IMG/VR virus record: IMGVR_UViG_3300024503_000006
Coordinates: 1 to 36,673 of that record
Strand: one strand, 5' to 3'
Length of the DNA stretch: 36,673 nucleotides
DNA from: a virus
The notes beneath the pieces were generated by a model. It had not been told where the DNA came from, searched no databases, and saw only the letters and a program-made list of their open reading frames with translations. The translations under genes were made by a program, and so were the position numbers. Below are positions 6,283-15,901 of the stretch, piece after piece (position 1 is the stretch's first letter; each line of letters starts with the position of its first letter).

Positions 6283-7827
6283 TTATCTACCCATCAATAG
6301 GTTAATATCTTCTTCAGTAACTGGTTGTTGTGGAGAGATAAGGCCACGAGTCATCAATGCTTTAGTAGCAGATGTCTGAGGAGGATATAGCCCACCTTTA
6401 CGCATTGTATCTGCGAGATTCTCAATAGATTGTCTACGCATATTTGTTGCACCAATCCTAGCTCCAGTTGTTCCAATAGCCAAAGGAACACCAATCAACG
6501 GATTAGCAATAGTAGCTCCACCAGCAAAAATACTACTTACAGGGCCAGTAGGGGCAAATCTACCAAAGAATTTAAGCAAATTCTGTGTAGTTGATCCTTT
6601 AGCTGCAGCCCTAATTTCTTCTTGTTCTGCTTGTGTAAACAACCTCATTTTATTTTGATTCTTAGCTAAATTTCTAAGTTGTTGAGCCATAGAATTTTCA
6701 GCGCCAGACTGAGTGAATTTACTTTTATCTAATTGTGCATTAGCAAGCATTTCTTCAAATACATCAGCCTTCATCATGCGAGAATATGTATTCTTTGCCT
6801 CATTCCATGCAGCAAGTCCAGTTTTATTTCCAGCACCGACAATATCAGTGCTACTTGCATTGATAATATAGTTATCAAAACGATCTTTAAGTATAGATGC
6901 TAAACGACGCTCAGAAGGATCAGAACTTGCTTGAGCATTTTGAATCATTCGACGCAATGCCTGAAGTTCAGTAAAATCTTTAGGCATTTTTACATCAGTT
7001 AATTCTTTTACAATTCCTTCAAGTTTAGGATATCCAGTAGGCGTATATCCTTCTTGCCGCATATCAGCAACTACTTTATTCATCCCTTGACTAAATTTAG
7101 TCGGGTTAAATGCAATGCCAGATGTTTTAGCAGCTTCATAAGCAGCAGTAGATTGTGCTGCCAAGGTTTCTCTTGATGGGCCTGATGGACGAGTACCAAT
7201 GCCAAATGGCATACCAGTAACCATGCCAGCCAACATACCAGCTATAGGGCTTCCAGTTGCTTCAGCAGTATATTGAGCAGCAGCAGTAGAAGGAACAGCA
7301 GCCATAAACTGACGTTCTGGAGACTTAGCCATTTCTCCAGCAATATTTCTACCTAGTTGACTTTGAGCAGTTTTACTAAGCGTCTGTGCTGTTAGTGTTT
7401 GTGCAGCAGTTGCAGGTAAAACGCCACCAGAAGCCTGAATAATTCTTTCTTTAGTTGTTTCTGGAACAGGAAACCCCATACTAGTCAAAAGACCTTCAAC
7501 TCCAGATGTAGGTGATGGTATTTGATAGTCTTTAGGCAAAACAACATTAGCCGCTTGTGTACCAAGTTCAGCTAATGGTAGTGCCAAAGTACCAACGCCA
7601 GCACCAAAAGGCCCACCTAATGCAAAACCAACACCAGCACCAGTAGCTACAGGAGCCATTCCTCTAGTTACAAGACCCAATCCACGAGCAAATTCCTCTC
7701 CAGCAGATCTAGGTTGAGCATATTGTTTTGCATACTCGTAGGCTTCCATGTCTGTTAATGCTCGATCAGACCTAACCTCTTGTTCTGCAAAGCCGGGGAT
7801 TTTTACCTTATAAACAAAATCTGCCAT
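6283..7827 (-). CDS. Candidate ejection/internal virion protein, 514 aa
   Basis: No clear homology by eye. Residues about 50-95 form a Gly/Ala-rich weakly hydrophobic stretch, and a similar one lies near 425-455; between them is a long helical region with many Gln, Ala and Lys residues. Gly/Ala-rich segments flanking helical domains are seen in podovirus proteins that are ejected ahead of DNA and insert in the envelope. Its ATG overlaps the previous 709-aa gene's stop by one base, and that gene has the same style, so both probably belong to one ejection module. It could also be a structural tail protein. Confidence 0.6.
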   Translation of the reverse strand: MADFVYKVKIPGFAEQEVRSDRALTDMEAYEYAKQYAQPRSAGEEFARGLGLVTRGMAPVATGAGVGFALGGPFGAGVGTLALPLAELGTQAANVVLPKDYQIPSPTSGVEGLLTSMGFPVPETTKERIIQASGGVLPATAAQTLTAQTLSKTAQSQLGRNIAGEMAKSPERQFMAAVPSTAAAQYTAEATGSPIAGMLAGMVTGMPFGIGTRPSGPSRETLAAQSTAAYEAAKTSGIAFNPTKFSQGMNKVVADMRQEGYTPTGYPKLEGIVKELTDVKMPKDFTELQALRRMIQNAQASSDPSERRLASILKDRFDNYIINASSTDIVGAGNKTGLAAWNEAKNTYSRMMKADVFEEMLANAQLDKSKFTQSGAENSMAQQLRNLAKNQNKMRLFTQAEQEEIRAAAKGSTTQNLLKFFGRFAPTGPVSSIFAGGATIANPLIGVPLAIGTTGARIGATNMRRQSIENLADTMRKGGLYPPQTSATKALMTRGLISPQQPVTEEDINLLMGR

Positions 7828-9956
7828 TATGGAACCTTCCTAACAGTTACGCCTCTAGGTGGTTTATTTTGTGTTGGTGTAGGTTTAACAACTTCACTAG
7901 CAAAAATATCATCAAATTCGCCGTTATAACCATAAACTTTGCTGTATTGGTTAGGAATGGTTTTTAATGATCTATCTGATCTATCAACATAAGATTGAAG
8001 TTGTTTAATAAATTCTGCTTTATTCATACCTAATTGCAAAGCAGCGCCAATATTTGATAATGTCTGCATTTCAGCAACAGCAACATTGCCAACAGCCCCA
8101 CCAGTAGGACTATTTGCTCTCATCTCTTGAATTTCGTTAATAAAAGAGCGACCTTGAATATTTTTTAATATCTCATTAGCTGTATAAGTAGTTTGATCTA
8201 AAACAATACCAGCAGGAGCTTCTGCATACAATTTTGCAGTACGGCTAGTTAAAGCATCAATATACGCAGGATTATCAAGCAAAGCCTTTGCAGAATTACG
8301 AGCATCTATAATATTTTTCATTGAATATTGATTAGCTGCTATAAATCCAGATTGTTTTTCAAGAAGTTCTTGTCTGCGTTTAATTGGAAGATCAATTTCG
8401 CGTTTATTGATTAACGGATTTTTTTCAACTTTAAAATAAGGAGATTCAACAATAGGTTGTCTTTCTGTAACATTTGCAGATGGCTGCGTAGCAACTTGTG
8501 GTTGAACATTAGTATCGACACGAACAGGTGCTGTTGTAGGTTGAGTTACAGGCTGAGTTGTTGTTTGTGCTGTTGGCTGAGTAGTAGTTTGTGCCGCTTG
8601 AGTTTGAGTTCTTGGGGCAAAAAGCATTGACTCACGACCAGCAGGAATAGGTGCTTGCAAACCTGTTTCAGAGCGAAGTCTAAGAGACTCTCTATTCAAT
8701 TGAGCAAGCTGATCTGCTGTAGGAGCATTTTCAAAACGCAATATTTCTGCAAATTGTGGCCCTGTAAGTTTTGCAGAATCATCTGTTCCAAATTTCATTT
8801 TGGCAAATAATGATGAATTACCTGATAGCTTTCTGCCTTTTTCATCTTCTTGCAATCTTGTATATAACTTTTCAATAGACGAACGAAGGCCAGTAGAATC
8901 AAGTGTTCCTTTTTGCGCTTGATTTTCAATTTGAGCTATTTCACTACTATATTTAGCAGGGAATTCTTTTTTAAGATTAGCAAAGTCATATTCCATTACA
9001 GATAAACGATCTAGATCTTTTTGTAGACCATCTCTTATTTTTGAAAGATTATCTATTGTTTCTCTAGCGCCTTGTGTCCTAATTCCAGATAACCGATTTA
9101 TTTCTGAATTTATATTATCAATCTTCAACTGAGTTTGACCAATTCTTCCTCTATCAGCTACAACTGGTTCAGTCGTTATAGTTTTTATTGTTCCATCAGT
9201 AGGAACTTGTTGTACTTGTGGAGAAACTTCCTGTGTTATTGGCGCTGTTGGAGGCTCAAGTTCTCTACGAGAAGCAAGATCATTCAATTGGTCAGCAAGT
9301 GGCTTATTACCATATGCAGCAGCAGTATTTGCAAGGTTACGAAGTTCAGAAGCAGATTCTTTGCCAGTAATATTTGACAACTTTTGGAATCTAAGTTGTT
9401 TTGCCTGTTCCATATAGGCATCACCAAGAGCCTTGAAATTAGGCCCGGCTGCATAATATTTTTCTGCCAATGCTTGAAATGCCTCTGGAGTTGTTGGTTT
9501 TTCTGGTGTAGAAACTCCCTTAATTCTTTCTCTAAGAGCAACTTCTTCAGCAAATTTACCGGGATCAATATCAGCCAAAGGAGCAAGATCTGGATAAGTA
9601 AGTTTAGCTTGTTGAATAGCTTTTAATCGATTAGCCGTTTGCTGTTGAGTTAGGGCAGCACTTTGCAATTGCTGTTGCTGTACGATATTCTGCAATCCCT
9701 GTTGGTAAGCACCACCAGCAGCACCAAAACCACCAGCCAATGCACCCAATACATTCTCAGCAGCAGAACGACGAGGCCCAATCTTGCTCATGCCCTGAGC
9801 TAGTGCCAATCCAGCACCTAGCAAACCCTGAATATTGGCTGTCTTTTGAGTCTGAGCCATTTGTTCAGGCGTAATCAAACCCATGCCAAGCAATCCTTCA
9901 TAAGTAGAAGGAGTGGCAGTACCAAATACGTTAGGGATGTAATTTGTAATATCCAT
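7827..9956 (-). CDS. Candidate ejection/internal virion protein, 709 aa
   Basis: The product is Gln-, Ala- and Thr-rich. Residues about 41-85 are Gly/Ala-rich and hydrophobic, followed by a Gln-rich helix (IVQQQQLQSAALTQQQ). The middle (about 270-345) is predicted coiled coil. Residues about 449-500 are a low-complexity Thr/Gln/Pro linker with repeats of TTTQP. The C-terminal 200 residues are helical again. This resembles the DNA-ejection proteins of P22-like and T7-like phages in size, position and composition, though not in a motif I can name. Confidence 0.6.
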   Translation of the reverse strand: MDITNYIPNVFGTATPSTYEGLLGMGLITPEQMAQTQKTANIQGLLGAGLALAQGMSKIGPRRSAAENVLGALAGGFGAAGGAYQQGLQNIVQQQQLQSAALTQQQTANRLKAIQQAKLTYPDLAPLADIDPGKFAEEVALRERIKGVSTPEKPTTPEAFQALAEKYYAAGPNFKALGDAYMEQAKQLRFQKLSNITGKESASELRNLANTAAAYGNKPLADQLNDLASRRELEPPTAPITQEVSPQVQQVPTDGTIKTITTEPVVADRGRIGQTQLKIDNINSEINRLSGIRTQGARETIDNLSKIRDGLQKDLDRLSVMEYDFANLKKEFPAKYSSEIAQIENQAQKGTLDSTGLRSSIEKLYTRLQEDEKGRKLSGNSSLFAKMKFGTDDSAKLTGPQFAEILRFENAPTADQLAQLNRESLRLRSETGLQAPIPAGRESMLFAPRTQTQAAQTTTQPTAQTTTQPVTQPTTAPVRVDTNVQPQVATQPSANVTERQPIVESPYFKVEKNPLINKREIDLPIKRRQELLEKQSGFIAANQYSMKNIIDARNSAKALLDNPAYIDALTSRTAKLYAEAPAGIVLDQTTYTANEILKNIQGRSFINEIQEMRANSPTGGAVGNVAVAEMQTLSNIGAALQLGMNKAEFIKQLQSYVDRSDRSLKTIPNQYSKVYGYNGEFDDIFASEVVKPTPTQNKPPRGVTVRKVP

Positions 9957-9963
9957 ATTCCAC

Positions 9964-10494
9964 CTAGATCAGCGAAACTTTAGGTACTCCAACCTGATAC
10001 TGTGGAGCTTGTACCTGCATTTGATTCCCACGCATTAGGCCAGCAGGAGATAATGTAGGCTGCTGTTGGCTTAATAGACTTTGGCCTGTTTGTGCAGCCA
10101 TCTGAGTAAGAACAGGATTCTGTTGAGCATATTTTCCAACATCACTAAATCCAATCTTTACGGTATCTGCAAAGCTAGGAGAAAACGACTGTCCAGCCAA
10201 TGATGCAACATTTCCACCACTACCCATAGCAGCAGTCATTCCAGCAGTATTAGTAGGGATTATTGCTGGTACAGCTTGACCAAACCCACCAACAGCACCC
10301 GGCATAAGACTAGTGCCAGCAGTAGGAGCAGAAGCCAAAGCACTAGATGCACCAAGAGTTGAACCAGCACCCATTAAAGTAGCACCACCATAACCGCCAG
10401 CAGCACCAAGCAAAGCGCCTTTAAGCGGGTCTTTCTTATTCATCATAGCGCCAGCAGAAGCGCCAATAACCGCCATAGTTACCGGATCACCCAT
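9964..10494 (-). CDS. Gly/Ala-rich candidate ejection protein, 176 aa
   Basis: The first half is unusually rich in Gly, Ala, Met and Ser (for example MAVIGASAGAMMN and GALLGAAGGYGGA), a composition that suits membrane insertion. The second half is Gln-rich and ends MQVQAPQYQVGVPKVSLI. It is the first of the three candidate ejection proteins after the 234-aa Gln/Ala-rich protein, with which it shares a one-base TAATG-type junction. By analogy with P22 gp7/gp16/gp20 it may help form the DNA conduit through the envelope. The assignment rests on composition and gene order. Confidence 0.58.
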   Translation of the reverse strand: MGDPVTMAVIGASAGAMMNKKDPLKGALLGAAGGYGGATLMGAGSTLGASSALASAPTAGTSLMPGAVGGFGQAVPAIIPTNTAGMTAAMGSGGNVASLAGQSFSPSFADTVKIGFSDVGKYAQQNPVLTQMAAQTGQSLLSQQQPTLSPAGLMRGNQMQVQAPQYQVGVPKVSLI

Positions 10495-11198
10495 TATTTA
10501 CCCCCTTGAGGAGTAGCTGTAGTCTTGGTCTCCAAAGGAGCGCCATAAAAGACATTAGCAGCCTGTTGCAATCTTTGCATTGGTATCTCTTGAGCAGCCA
10601 ACTGACCTTGGATAGCCTGTTGACCATAAGCCTCTTGAGCTTGACCTGCTTGGAGAAGCCGCTGAATATCAGCATAGTCAGCCTGAGCCATCTGTGGAGC
10701 AGCAGCCGCAGCAGCCATTTGGCGTTGACGTTCAGCCTCAGCAGATTGATATGCCAGTTGACCGCCCTGTTCTGCCATAGCGCGAGCAAAGATGTCCTGA
10801 GCTTGTCCAGTCTGTTGACCTTGAGCAGCAGAACCATAGCGACCCATCGAGGAAGCCTTGGACTGAAGATTCTGGATATTACGGGTATATTGCTCACCAG
10901 CTAGACGGTTAGCCTGTTCCAAAGCACCCGCTAGGAATGGATTAACGCCTCGTCCTTGAATCGTAGCCAGTTGCTCTGCCTGTGCTGCACCTACCAGTGG
11001 AGAACCAGCCTGAGCGCGTTGAGCGGCCTGTTGGATAGCAGCCTGAGAGAAGGCCGATTGTTCTGGAGCCAGCGTAGCAGGAGCCTGTGGCATACCCTGA
11101 TACAGCCGTTGAGCCTCGCCTAAACTGTACGTTATATACGGTTTAAACTCTGGTGCTATTTCTGTTTTGGTCTCTTGTTGACCGCCGCCACCACCCAT
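10494..11198 (-). CDS. Gln/Ala-rich virion protein, 234 aa
   Basis: I place the start at the ATG at 11198 (MGGGGGQQETKTEIAPEFKP), because GAGGTG lies just upstream and the preceding gene ends at 11200. The frame stays open to 11279, but those extra 27 residues would lie inside the upstream gene. The protein is helical, with long Ala/Gln runs (RQRMAAAAAAPQMAQADY) and few charged patches. MGGGGGxxxxxTxxxxPE at the N-terminus is seen in podovirus proteins encoded before the ejection proteins. Probably a virion or ejection component. Confidence 0.65.
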   Translation of the reverse strand: MGGGGGQQETKTEIAPEFKPYITYSLGEAQRLYQGMPQAPATLAPEQSAFSQAAIQQAAQRAQAGSPLVGAAQAEQLATIQGRGVNPFLAGALEQANRLAGEQYTRNIQNLQSKASSMGRYGSAAQGQQTGQAQDIFARAMAEQGGQLAYQSAEAERQRQMAAAAAAPQMAQADYADIQRLLQAGQAQEAYGQQAIQGQLAAQEIPMQRLQQAANVFYGAPLETKTTATPQGGK

Positions 11199-11199
11199 A

Positions 11200-11601
11200 T
11201 CACACCTCACATATCCATTTACGAGGCCTGAATCCGTAAGCCTTAGCCCTACGATTCCACCCCGGTCTATGACTAGCAAATGTTAAATATTTGACATTAG
11301 CATCTCTAGCCATATTTTTGATAAATTGTAAACCTTTTTGCACTACTTGATAATCATTTTCTAACGTCCATGCAGCCCAAACGTGCAATTCCTCGCCCAT
11401 TGGTTGCAAGATAAAGAAGCCATAAAAATGGTTATTCTCTAGTATCACCCACAGCATTGCCTTTTGGTTCCAGCAATCTGTATATACATCTTCAGTAATC
11501 CAGTTCTCAGGACTTCTGCCCTTAATCTTCTCAAGACCCGGCTTAATGCTAGGCCACCATTTGCGGAGATCATCCACAGGAATATATTTAAATTCTGTCA
11601 T
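11200..11601 (-). CDS. GNAT-like acetyltransferase-fold protein
   Basis: The 133-aa protein has the order of a small GNAT domain: an N-terminal helix pair, QKAMLWVILENNHFYGFFILQ as the first strands, EELHVWAAWTLEN as the central strand, then QKGLQFIKNMARDANVKYLTFAS and GFRPRKWICEV at the end. No classical acetyl-CoA loop (Q/RxxGxG/A) is clear, so activity is uncertain. Similar proteins are often found among podovirus tail genes, where the target is unknown. It overlaps the neighbouring structural gene by four bases. Confidence 0.6.
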   Translation of the reverse strand: MTEFKYIPVDDLRKWWPSIKPGLEKIKGRSPENWITEDVYTDCWNQKAMLWVILENNHFYGFFILQPMGEELHVWAAWTLENDYQVVQKGLQFIKNMARDANVKYLTFASHRPGWNRRAKAYGFRPRKWICEV

Positions 11602-12386
11602 CCAACAATTATATAGCCATAGGTTTTATTCGCAGTATTATTAGCCCAATGAGTTACCGTAGCTTGACCTTGTTGCTGTGTTGAAACATATAGATTCGTT
11701 GTGGCAGCAGGAGCTACATAAGCTACCGTTACGATAGCACTAGGAATTGCTGGTCTCGTTGGAGTTGTACTGGTTCCATAAGCCTCTATAGAAACCCCAA
11801 TATCGCTAGGTCTCCACATAATCTGAGCATAGTCTCCAGCGTTCATCTCAATAAAATAATTCATTGCCACAATGACATGAGATGGATCGCCAGAACTTTT
11901 CCTAGCTTGCATACCAAAACGGCTATTGGATTTAGCTACATCAGAGCCATTTTTCCTAAACCAAATATCTACATCTTGAGTATCGTTAGTTGTATTCTTA
12001 AATTGCAATGAAAACTGAATATTGTAAATTCCGTAATTTCTTACATTCAGCCTAGAACTATTAGATAGATATATTCCGTTTTCGTAATCTGTTGTATCAA
12101 ACGTAATTGTGTAGGCTGTAGTTGTATTGGCAGCCGTTTGATCTGTAGAATCCTGAAACGCCCCATAAGGCGCTGAATCATTTTCTGCTGCTGTGGATAG
12201 CGGGACAAAGAAAATCAGGCTGTCGTAGCCTATACGCTCGTCGTAGAGCGTAGTTGTAGTGGCATTGCCAGTGGCTAAGGTAAGTTCTCCAGTATTATTG
12301 GTCTTACCATCCATAATTCCACGGACAACCTCAGCAACGGATCGCTGATCGCCTCCAAATGGCGGTAATGTGCGAAATTGCCTCAT
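11598..12386 (-). CDS. Virion structural protein with beta-sandwich C-terminal domain
   Basis: The 262-aa product is beta-rich. Residues about 1-80 seem to form an attachment region; residues about 90-225 look like a jelly-roll of the C1q/TNF type seen in phage surface proteins, with YNIQFSLQFKN, DVDIWFRKNGSDVA and VAMNYFIEMNAGDYAQIMWR as successive strands. The C-terminal tail (NLYVSTQQQGQATVTHW) is separate. Its start overlaps the gp10-like gene by four bases. Probably a tail or capsid decoration protein; the C1q-like call is by pattern. Confidence 0.65.
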   Translation of the reverse strand: MRQFRTLPPFGGDQRSVAEVVRGIMDGKTNNTGELTLATGNATTTTLYDERIGYDSLIFFVPLSTAAENDSAPYGAFQDSTDQTAANTTTAYTITFDTTDYENGIYLSNSSRLNVRNYGIYNIQFSLQFKNTTNDTQDVDIWFRKNGSDVAKSNSRFGMQARKSSGDPSHVIVAMNYFIEMNAGDYAQIMWRPSDIGVSIEAYGTSTTPTRPAIPSAIVTVAYVAPAATTNLYVSTQQQGQATVTHWANNTANKTYGYIIVG

Positions 12387-13801
12387 CGAGTACCCTGTTT
12401 CACCAGATCAACTTCAACGCCTACTGCTGTTTTCCAGTTTGAGCCAGTTGGAGTCAGATTTAGACGGTGATATTTGCCATTACTCCGCAAACTCACACGA
12501 TTTTCGCTATCAGCAGCCGTACTTGTGCCAAATTCAACCTGATCTGAGAGATTATTACGGCTTGCAATGGCTACAGAACCACTACCCTTGTCCACAATCG
12601 GCTTTGCCAGAGTAACAATTGACTGTCCTACGCTAATATCACCAGTGGAAATGCTCGCAGTCTTAGGCTGACCAGAAAAAGCAATGATCTTTTGACCAGA
12701 AACACCTGCAAATAGAAGCTGACCACCTGCAAATACACGAGAATCCAACGAAATATCCAGCGCATCAATGCTCGTATTGTAATTATCTACCTGCTCTAAC
12801 GTAGCTGAAGGAGTTAATACATAAGCAATAGATGTCGCAGTAGTCTCAGCATAAGACCATCTACCTAAATCAATGGAATAAATCAGCAAATACTTACTAC
12901 CAAACGTATTATTAAACTTCCATATTATCAATTTATTAACTGGATCAACCGTAGCACTCATTCCTGAGTATATTTCGTTAGGAATGGCATTATCAAAGAA
13001 CCAGCGGTTTACTTTTTCAGTGCCGATATTCTTGGTAGATTGCCCATCACAAGCATAAAAACCATCATCAGCAAGGAAATAAGTCAGGTTGCCATACTGA
13101 GCTATGGAGCCATTAGAAATACAGCCTAAAGACCTAGAAATAGCGTCAAATTGGAAGAAAAACGGAGAGCCTGTATAACTCATCCGATAGATAGCTCGTT
13201 CCAAGAAGATCAGACCATATTCACCACCAGCCAAGCCAGTAATATCACCACCATCAGGAAGTATCTGGGTATCTGACTGAGATGCAGCACTAGGAGTCCA
13301 GTCTGTTTCATCGTTAATATCAGACCAGTAAACCTTACTTGTGTCTGTACCGTCATTAGCCGCAACCACAAAGTCACGGACTACGGTTACATATTTAGCC
13401 GTAGGAGCAGCAGCAGCGAGATTGGCAAAGCTAGTTGATGAATTCAGCGTCCATGCCTGTAACTTATCCTGACCATTAGCCAAAATCATCTTTGCGCCAA
13501 ATTGAGTTACATCCCAACCTTCTACAGCCGTATATCCAGTAGTCGTAGCAGCATCCAAACTAGCATCACTGCTATCAAACTTGTAAATCTGTGTAGCACT
13601 AGCTGCAAATAACGTACTTGCACCACCAAACTTACCAGCAAATGTTACCAATAACGTAGCACCAGCAGCATCTGAATAATCAGCTTCACTCTTAATAGGA
13701 GCATACCCGTTAGCAACTGGATAACAGTTCTTAGCGTCTGTTACCGCGCCTGTTACGCCGGGTTGATCTGGGAGCCACTCACCAAAAGCTATTTTCTGCA
13801 T
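12383..13801 (-). CDS. P22 gp10-like tail hub/stabilisation protein
   Basis: The 472-aa protein starts FGEWLPDQPGVT...KNCYPVANGYAP, typical of the gp10-like family that plugs the portal and carries fibres in short-tailed phages. Beta-propeller-like repeats follow: LFAASATQIYKF, KMILANGQDKLQAW, DFVVAANDG, VYWSDINDETDW, LIFLERAIYRMSYTG, TYFLADDGFYACDG and IWKFNN. Total length is close to P22 gp10. It stabilises packaged DNA by closing the portal channel. The start overlaps the stop of the 48-aa gene as TAATG. Confidence 0.85.
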   Translation of the reverse strand: MQKIAFGEWLPDQPGVTGAVTDAKNCYPVANGYAPIKSEADYSDAAGATLLVTFAGKFGGASTLFAASATQIYKFDSSDASLDAATTTGYTAVEGWDVTQFGAKMILANGQDKLQAWTLNSSTSFANLAAAAPTAKYVTVVRDFVVAANDGTDTSKVYWSDINDETDWTPSAASQSDTQILPDGGDITGLAGGEYGLIFLERAIYRMSYTGSPFFFQFDAISRSLGCISNGSIAQYGNLTYFLADDGFYACDGQSTKNIGTEKVNRWFFDNAIPNEIYSGMSATVDPVNKLIIWKFNNTFGSKYLLIYSIDLGRWSYAETTATSIAYVLTPSATLEQVDNYNTSIDALDISLDSRVFAGGQLLFAGVSGQKIIAFSGQPKTASISTGDISVGQSIVTLAKPIVDKGSGSVAIASRNNLSDQVEFGTSTAADSENRVSLRSNGKYHRLNLTPTGSNWKTAVGVEVDLVKQGTR

Positions 13802-13947
13802 TATTCCTCCGCTGGCTCCGGTACGTTGCCTTCTTCAAGCCACTTTAAATACGCTTGGTAATCCGTGTTGGCTGGATCGAATGGGATAAAAGCGTTGTCG
13901 GCTAGACGCTGCACAGAATCGTAATTTGTAAGTTTGTACATAGTCAT
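13801..13947 (-). CDS. Small phage protein, 48 aa, tail-fibre region
   Basis: A 48-codon frame filling the gap between the gp10-like gene and the 371-aa fibre. It reads [20 protein letters not shown], then [20 protein letters not shown] and an acidic end. Both ends overlap neighbours: ATGA with the fibre stop at 13944-13947 and TAATG with the gp10-like start at 13801. A second ATG at 13941 is possible. Short proteins with the pattern I-P-x-D-P-x-N-x-D-Y-x-x-Y-x-x-W-L recur beside tail fibres in many phages; their role, possibly assembly or fibre capping, is unknown. Confidence 0.75.
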   Translation of the reverse strand: MTMYKLTNYDSVQRLADNAFIPFDPANTDYQAYLKWLEEGNVPEPAEE

Positions 13948-15059
13948 AACTCAATAGAAGCAGTCCAATTTACATAAGCAGGGTCACCACTAGCCCCACC
14001 ACTATTTGTTGTACCCTGAACTTCCATTCCACTATCCAATGTGTTTACCGCAGTTGTCCCAGAATAATCTGCTGATGCCGTAGTTATTTGGGATGCTGTA
14101 CCGCCAGACCTTGGGTTATAGAAGGTAATGGTAGGTTGCGCTCGTTTTGTTACAGCCCATTTAAGCGGGTATCTCATTAAAAGAGATGAGCCTCTAAAGT
14201 TGGAACCAATAAAAAAGTATTCTGCTGTACCGCCAGCAACCGCTGATCCTTGTGGTTGGCTTTTCTCAAAGTACCGCTGACACAACGCCAACTCCGTACC
14301 ATACGGCCTGTAGTCAAAGCTGGTGGCTGTGCTGCCTTTTTCGAGTTGTACGCCGGTGATGTAGAAGGTGGCTCCGTTGGTTCCCACTACGCTGGTTGCG
14401 CCTGTGGCTGAACTAAAGTTTGACCCGGCCCACGCACCTGCTGTTCCACTGTATGTTGACCCCACACCAAGACCAAAATATACGTTTACCCCAATACCGT
14501 TTGTAGTCAGCCAAGTACCTGTCGTATCGCCGGGGATGGTGACAGATTTTTGCTCCCAAGTATTTGCCACAGAAATTGTGTATGTAAATGGATATGATCT
14601 ACTTCCTGCTTGGTTGCCTAAAGCACCACCAAACGTCCCAGTTAATGAACTACGAACCCAGAATGACAATGTAACGGTAGCCGCACTTGCAGTACCCCAA
14701 GCTAAATCGGCAACATTAAGCCCTTCAATTCGTTGGTCAATAAAAAATATATCACTAGCAACAATAGAGTATGCCGATAAAGATGTAACCCCAAGATAAT
14801 TTGTGAACCCTGTTGGCGGGGTTACTGACCCCGCGTTTTGCTGTACAGAATATTTACTAGCCTGAGTTAATCCAGCAAACCACCTATCTACCAAATACTG
14901 CCCGTTCGTTGGAGTCACACTCGCACCAGCGTTCCTCTGGTCGATGACCATCGCGCCGTTGATAATGCGGTTCTTAAAGCCAAAACCTGTCGCAGCAGTA
15001 TTCTGAGTGCTGGCATCGTTAAACGTAAGGCCGTTAGTGCCGTTAATGGTGACGCTCAT
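13944..15059 (-). CDS. Tail fibre protein with carbohydrate-binding-like domain
   Basis: The 371-aa product opens with the fibre tether [18 protein letters not shown], then a beta-sandwich region: [38 protein letters not shown] and later [20 protein letters not shown] and [11 protein letters not shown]. This composition is shared by many phage fibres whose jelly-roll domain resembles carbohydrate-binding modules, consistent with binding to surface glycans. The C-terminal 90 residues vary in such proteins. It overlaps neighbours by 1-4 bases and shares the [MP]xxxNG start with the two S74 fibres upstream. Confidence 0.82.
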   Translation of the reverse strand: MSVTINGTNGLTFNDASTQNTAATGFGFKNRIINGAMVIDQRNAGASVTPTNGQYLVDRWFAGLTQASKYSVQQNAGSVTPPTGFTNYLGVTSLSAYSIVASDIFFIDQRIEGLNVADLAWGTASAATVTLSFWVRSSLTGTFGGALGNQAGSRSYPFTYTISVANTWEQKSVTIPGDTTGTWLTTNGIGVNVYFGLGVGSTYSGTAGAWAGSNFSSATGATSVVGTNGATFYITGVQLEKGSTATSFDYRPYGTELALCQRYFEKSQPQGSAVAGGTAEYFFIGSNFRGSSLLMRYPLKWAVTKRAQPTITFYNPRSGGTASQITTASADYSGTTAVNTLDSGMEVQGTTNSGGASGDPAYVNWTASIEL

Positions 15060-15901
15060 TATTTGGCCTCCAATGCGGCTACTTTGGCCTGTAATGTTTC
15101 AATCATTTGCTGTTGTTCTTGGATGGCTGCTGTCAGGGTTGCAACCAAGAACGATGTATCGATGCCCTGTGGCTTGATGCTGCCGTCTTCGTTCACTGCA
15201 TCCTTCTCGCCACCTACCGCTTGAGGAACAACCTCCGCTAACTCATGCGCGATAAATCCTTCACCCAACGAACCGTCAAGTTTCCATGTGTATGTCACGG
15301 GTTTAAGCGCAGCTACTTTAGCCAACGCGCCAGTCATTGGCTGTATGTTTTCTTTTAAGCGGTAGTCGGACGAAGTGTTATAAGCCGTGGTAGTACCAGT
15401 TACTTGAATAGTGCCTGTGCTAGTAGTGTTTCTATAAAACACCACCGAGTTTTGAGTCGTTGAGCCAGCGGCGGTTTGCTGAATTACCAACGGCACTGCT
15501 GAAGCACTTGATGATGAGATGCCGATCTTTGCTGCTTCAGGCATACTCGTCGCACCGACTGTCAAATTACCGCTGGAGTCGATAACTGCACGGTAAGAAC
15601 CCGCCGTATCATCAAATATTGCAAGCGAACCCACAGTAGCAGCACTGCTGTTAGTAGAAAAAATACTGTATGAGCGGCCTGATGTTCCTGAATTATTTAA
15701 ATTTACACCAACCGCAGCATTTGATCCGCTGACATTCAAATTGCGGGTCATAGTAGTCGTACCAATCCCCACGTTGCCGCTGCTATTAGCATAGATCATC
15801 GTCCCGTCATCAGCAGGAACCGTAATCGTCTTATCCGATGCTGTATTAGCACCAGTTAGTATTACTCCACCACCAGAAGCTGTGTTTAACTTGATTGGCA
15901 T
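15059..15901 (-). CDS. Tail fibre with S74 self-cleaving chaperone domain
   Basis: The 280-aa fibre begins MPIKLNTASGGGVILTG and has short beta repeats of the SSGNVGIGT type (residues about 40-48 and 109-116). The C-terminal region from about 174 is an S74 intramolecular chaperone: SDYRLKENIQP with the Ser178/Lys183 dyad, GFIAHELAEVVP, and a final coiled coil (QEQQQMIETLQAKVAALEAK). S74 domains fold the trimer and then cut themselves off, so the mature fibre should end near residue 177. It is a close relative of the next gene. Confidence 0.92.
   Translation of the reverse strand: MPIKLNTASGGGVILTGANTASDKTITVPADDGTMIYANSSGNVGIGTTTMTRNLNVSGSNAAVGVNLNNSGTSGRSYSIFSTNSSAATVGSLAIFDDTAGSYRAVIDSSGNLTVGATSMPEAAKIGISSSSASAVPLVIQQTAAGSTTQNSVVFYRNTTSTGTIQVTGTTTAYNTSSDYRLKENIQPMTGALAKVAALKPVTYTWKLDGSLGEGFIAHELAEVVPQAVGGEKDAVNEDGSIKPQGIDTSFLVATLTAAIQEQQQMIETLQAKVAALEAK

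Noticed and set aside
5820-6305. 161-aa plus-strand frame opposite the collar-domain gene
   Set aside because: Antisense to a recognised fibre gene and without a ribosome site.
9284-9586. 100-aa minus-strand frame
   Set aside because: Shadow frame inside the 709-aa gene with biased Leu/Lys content.
10487-10897. 136-aa minus-strand frame
   Set aside because: It is an alternative frame of the Gln/Ala-rich virion gene; the product is Leu/Arg-rich in the way expected of a frame-shifted Gln/Ala gene, and has no start context.
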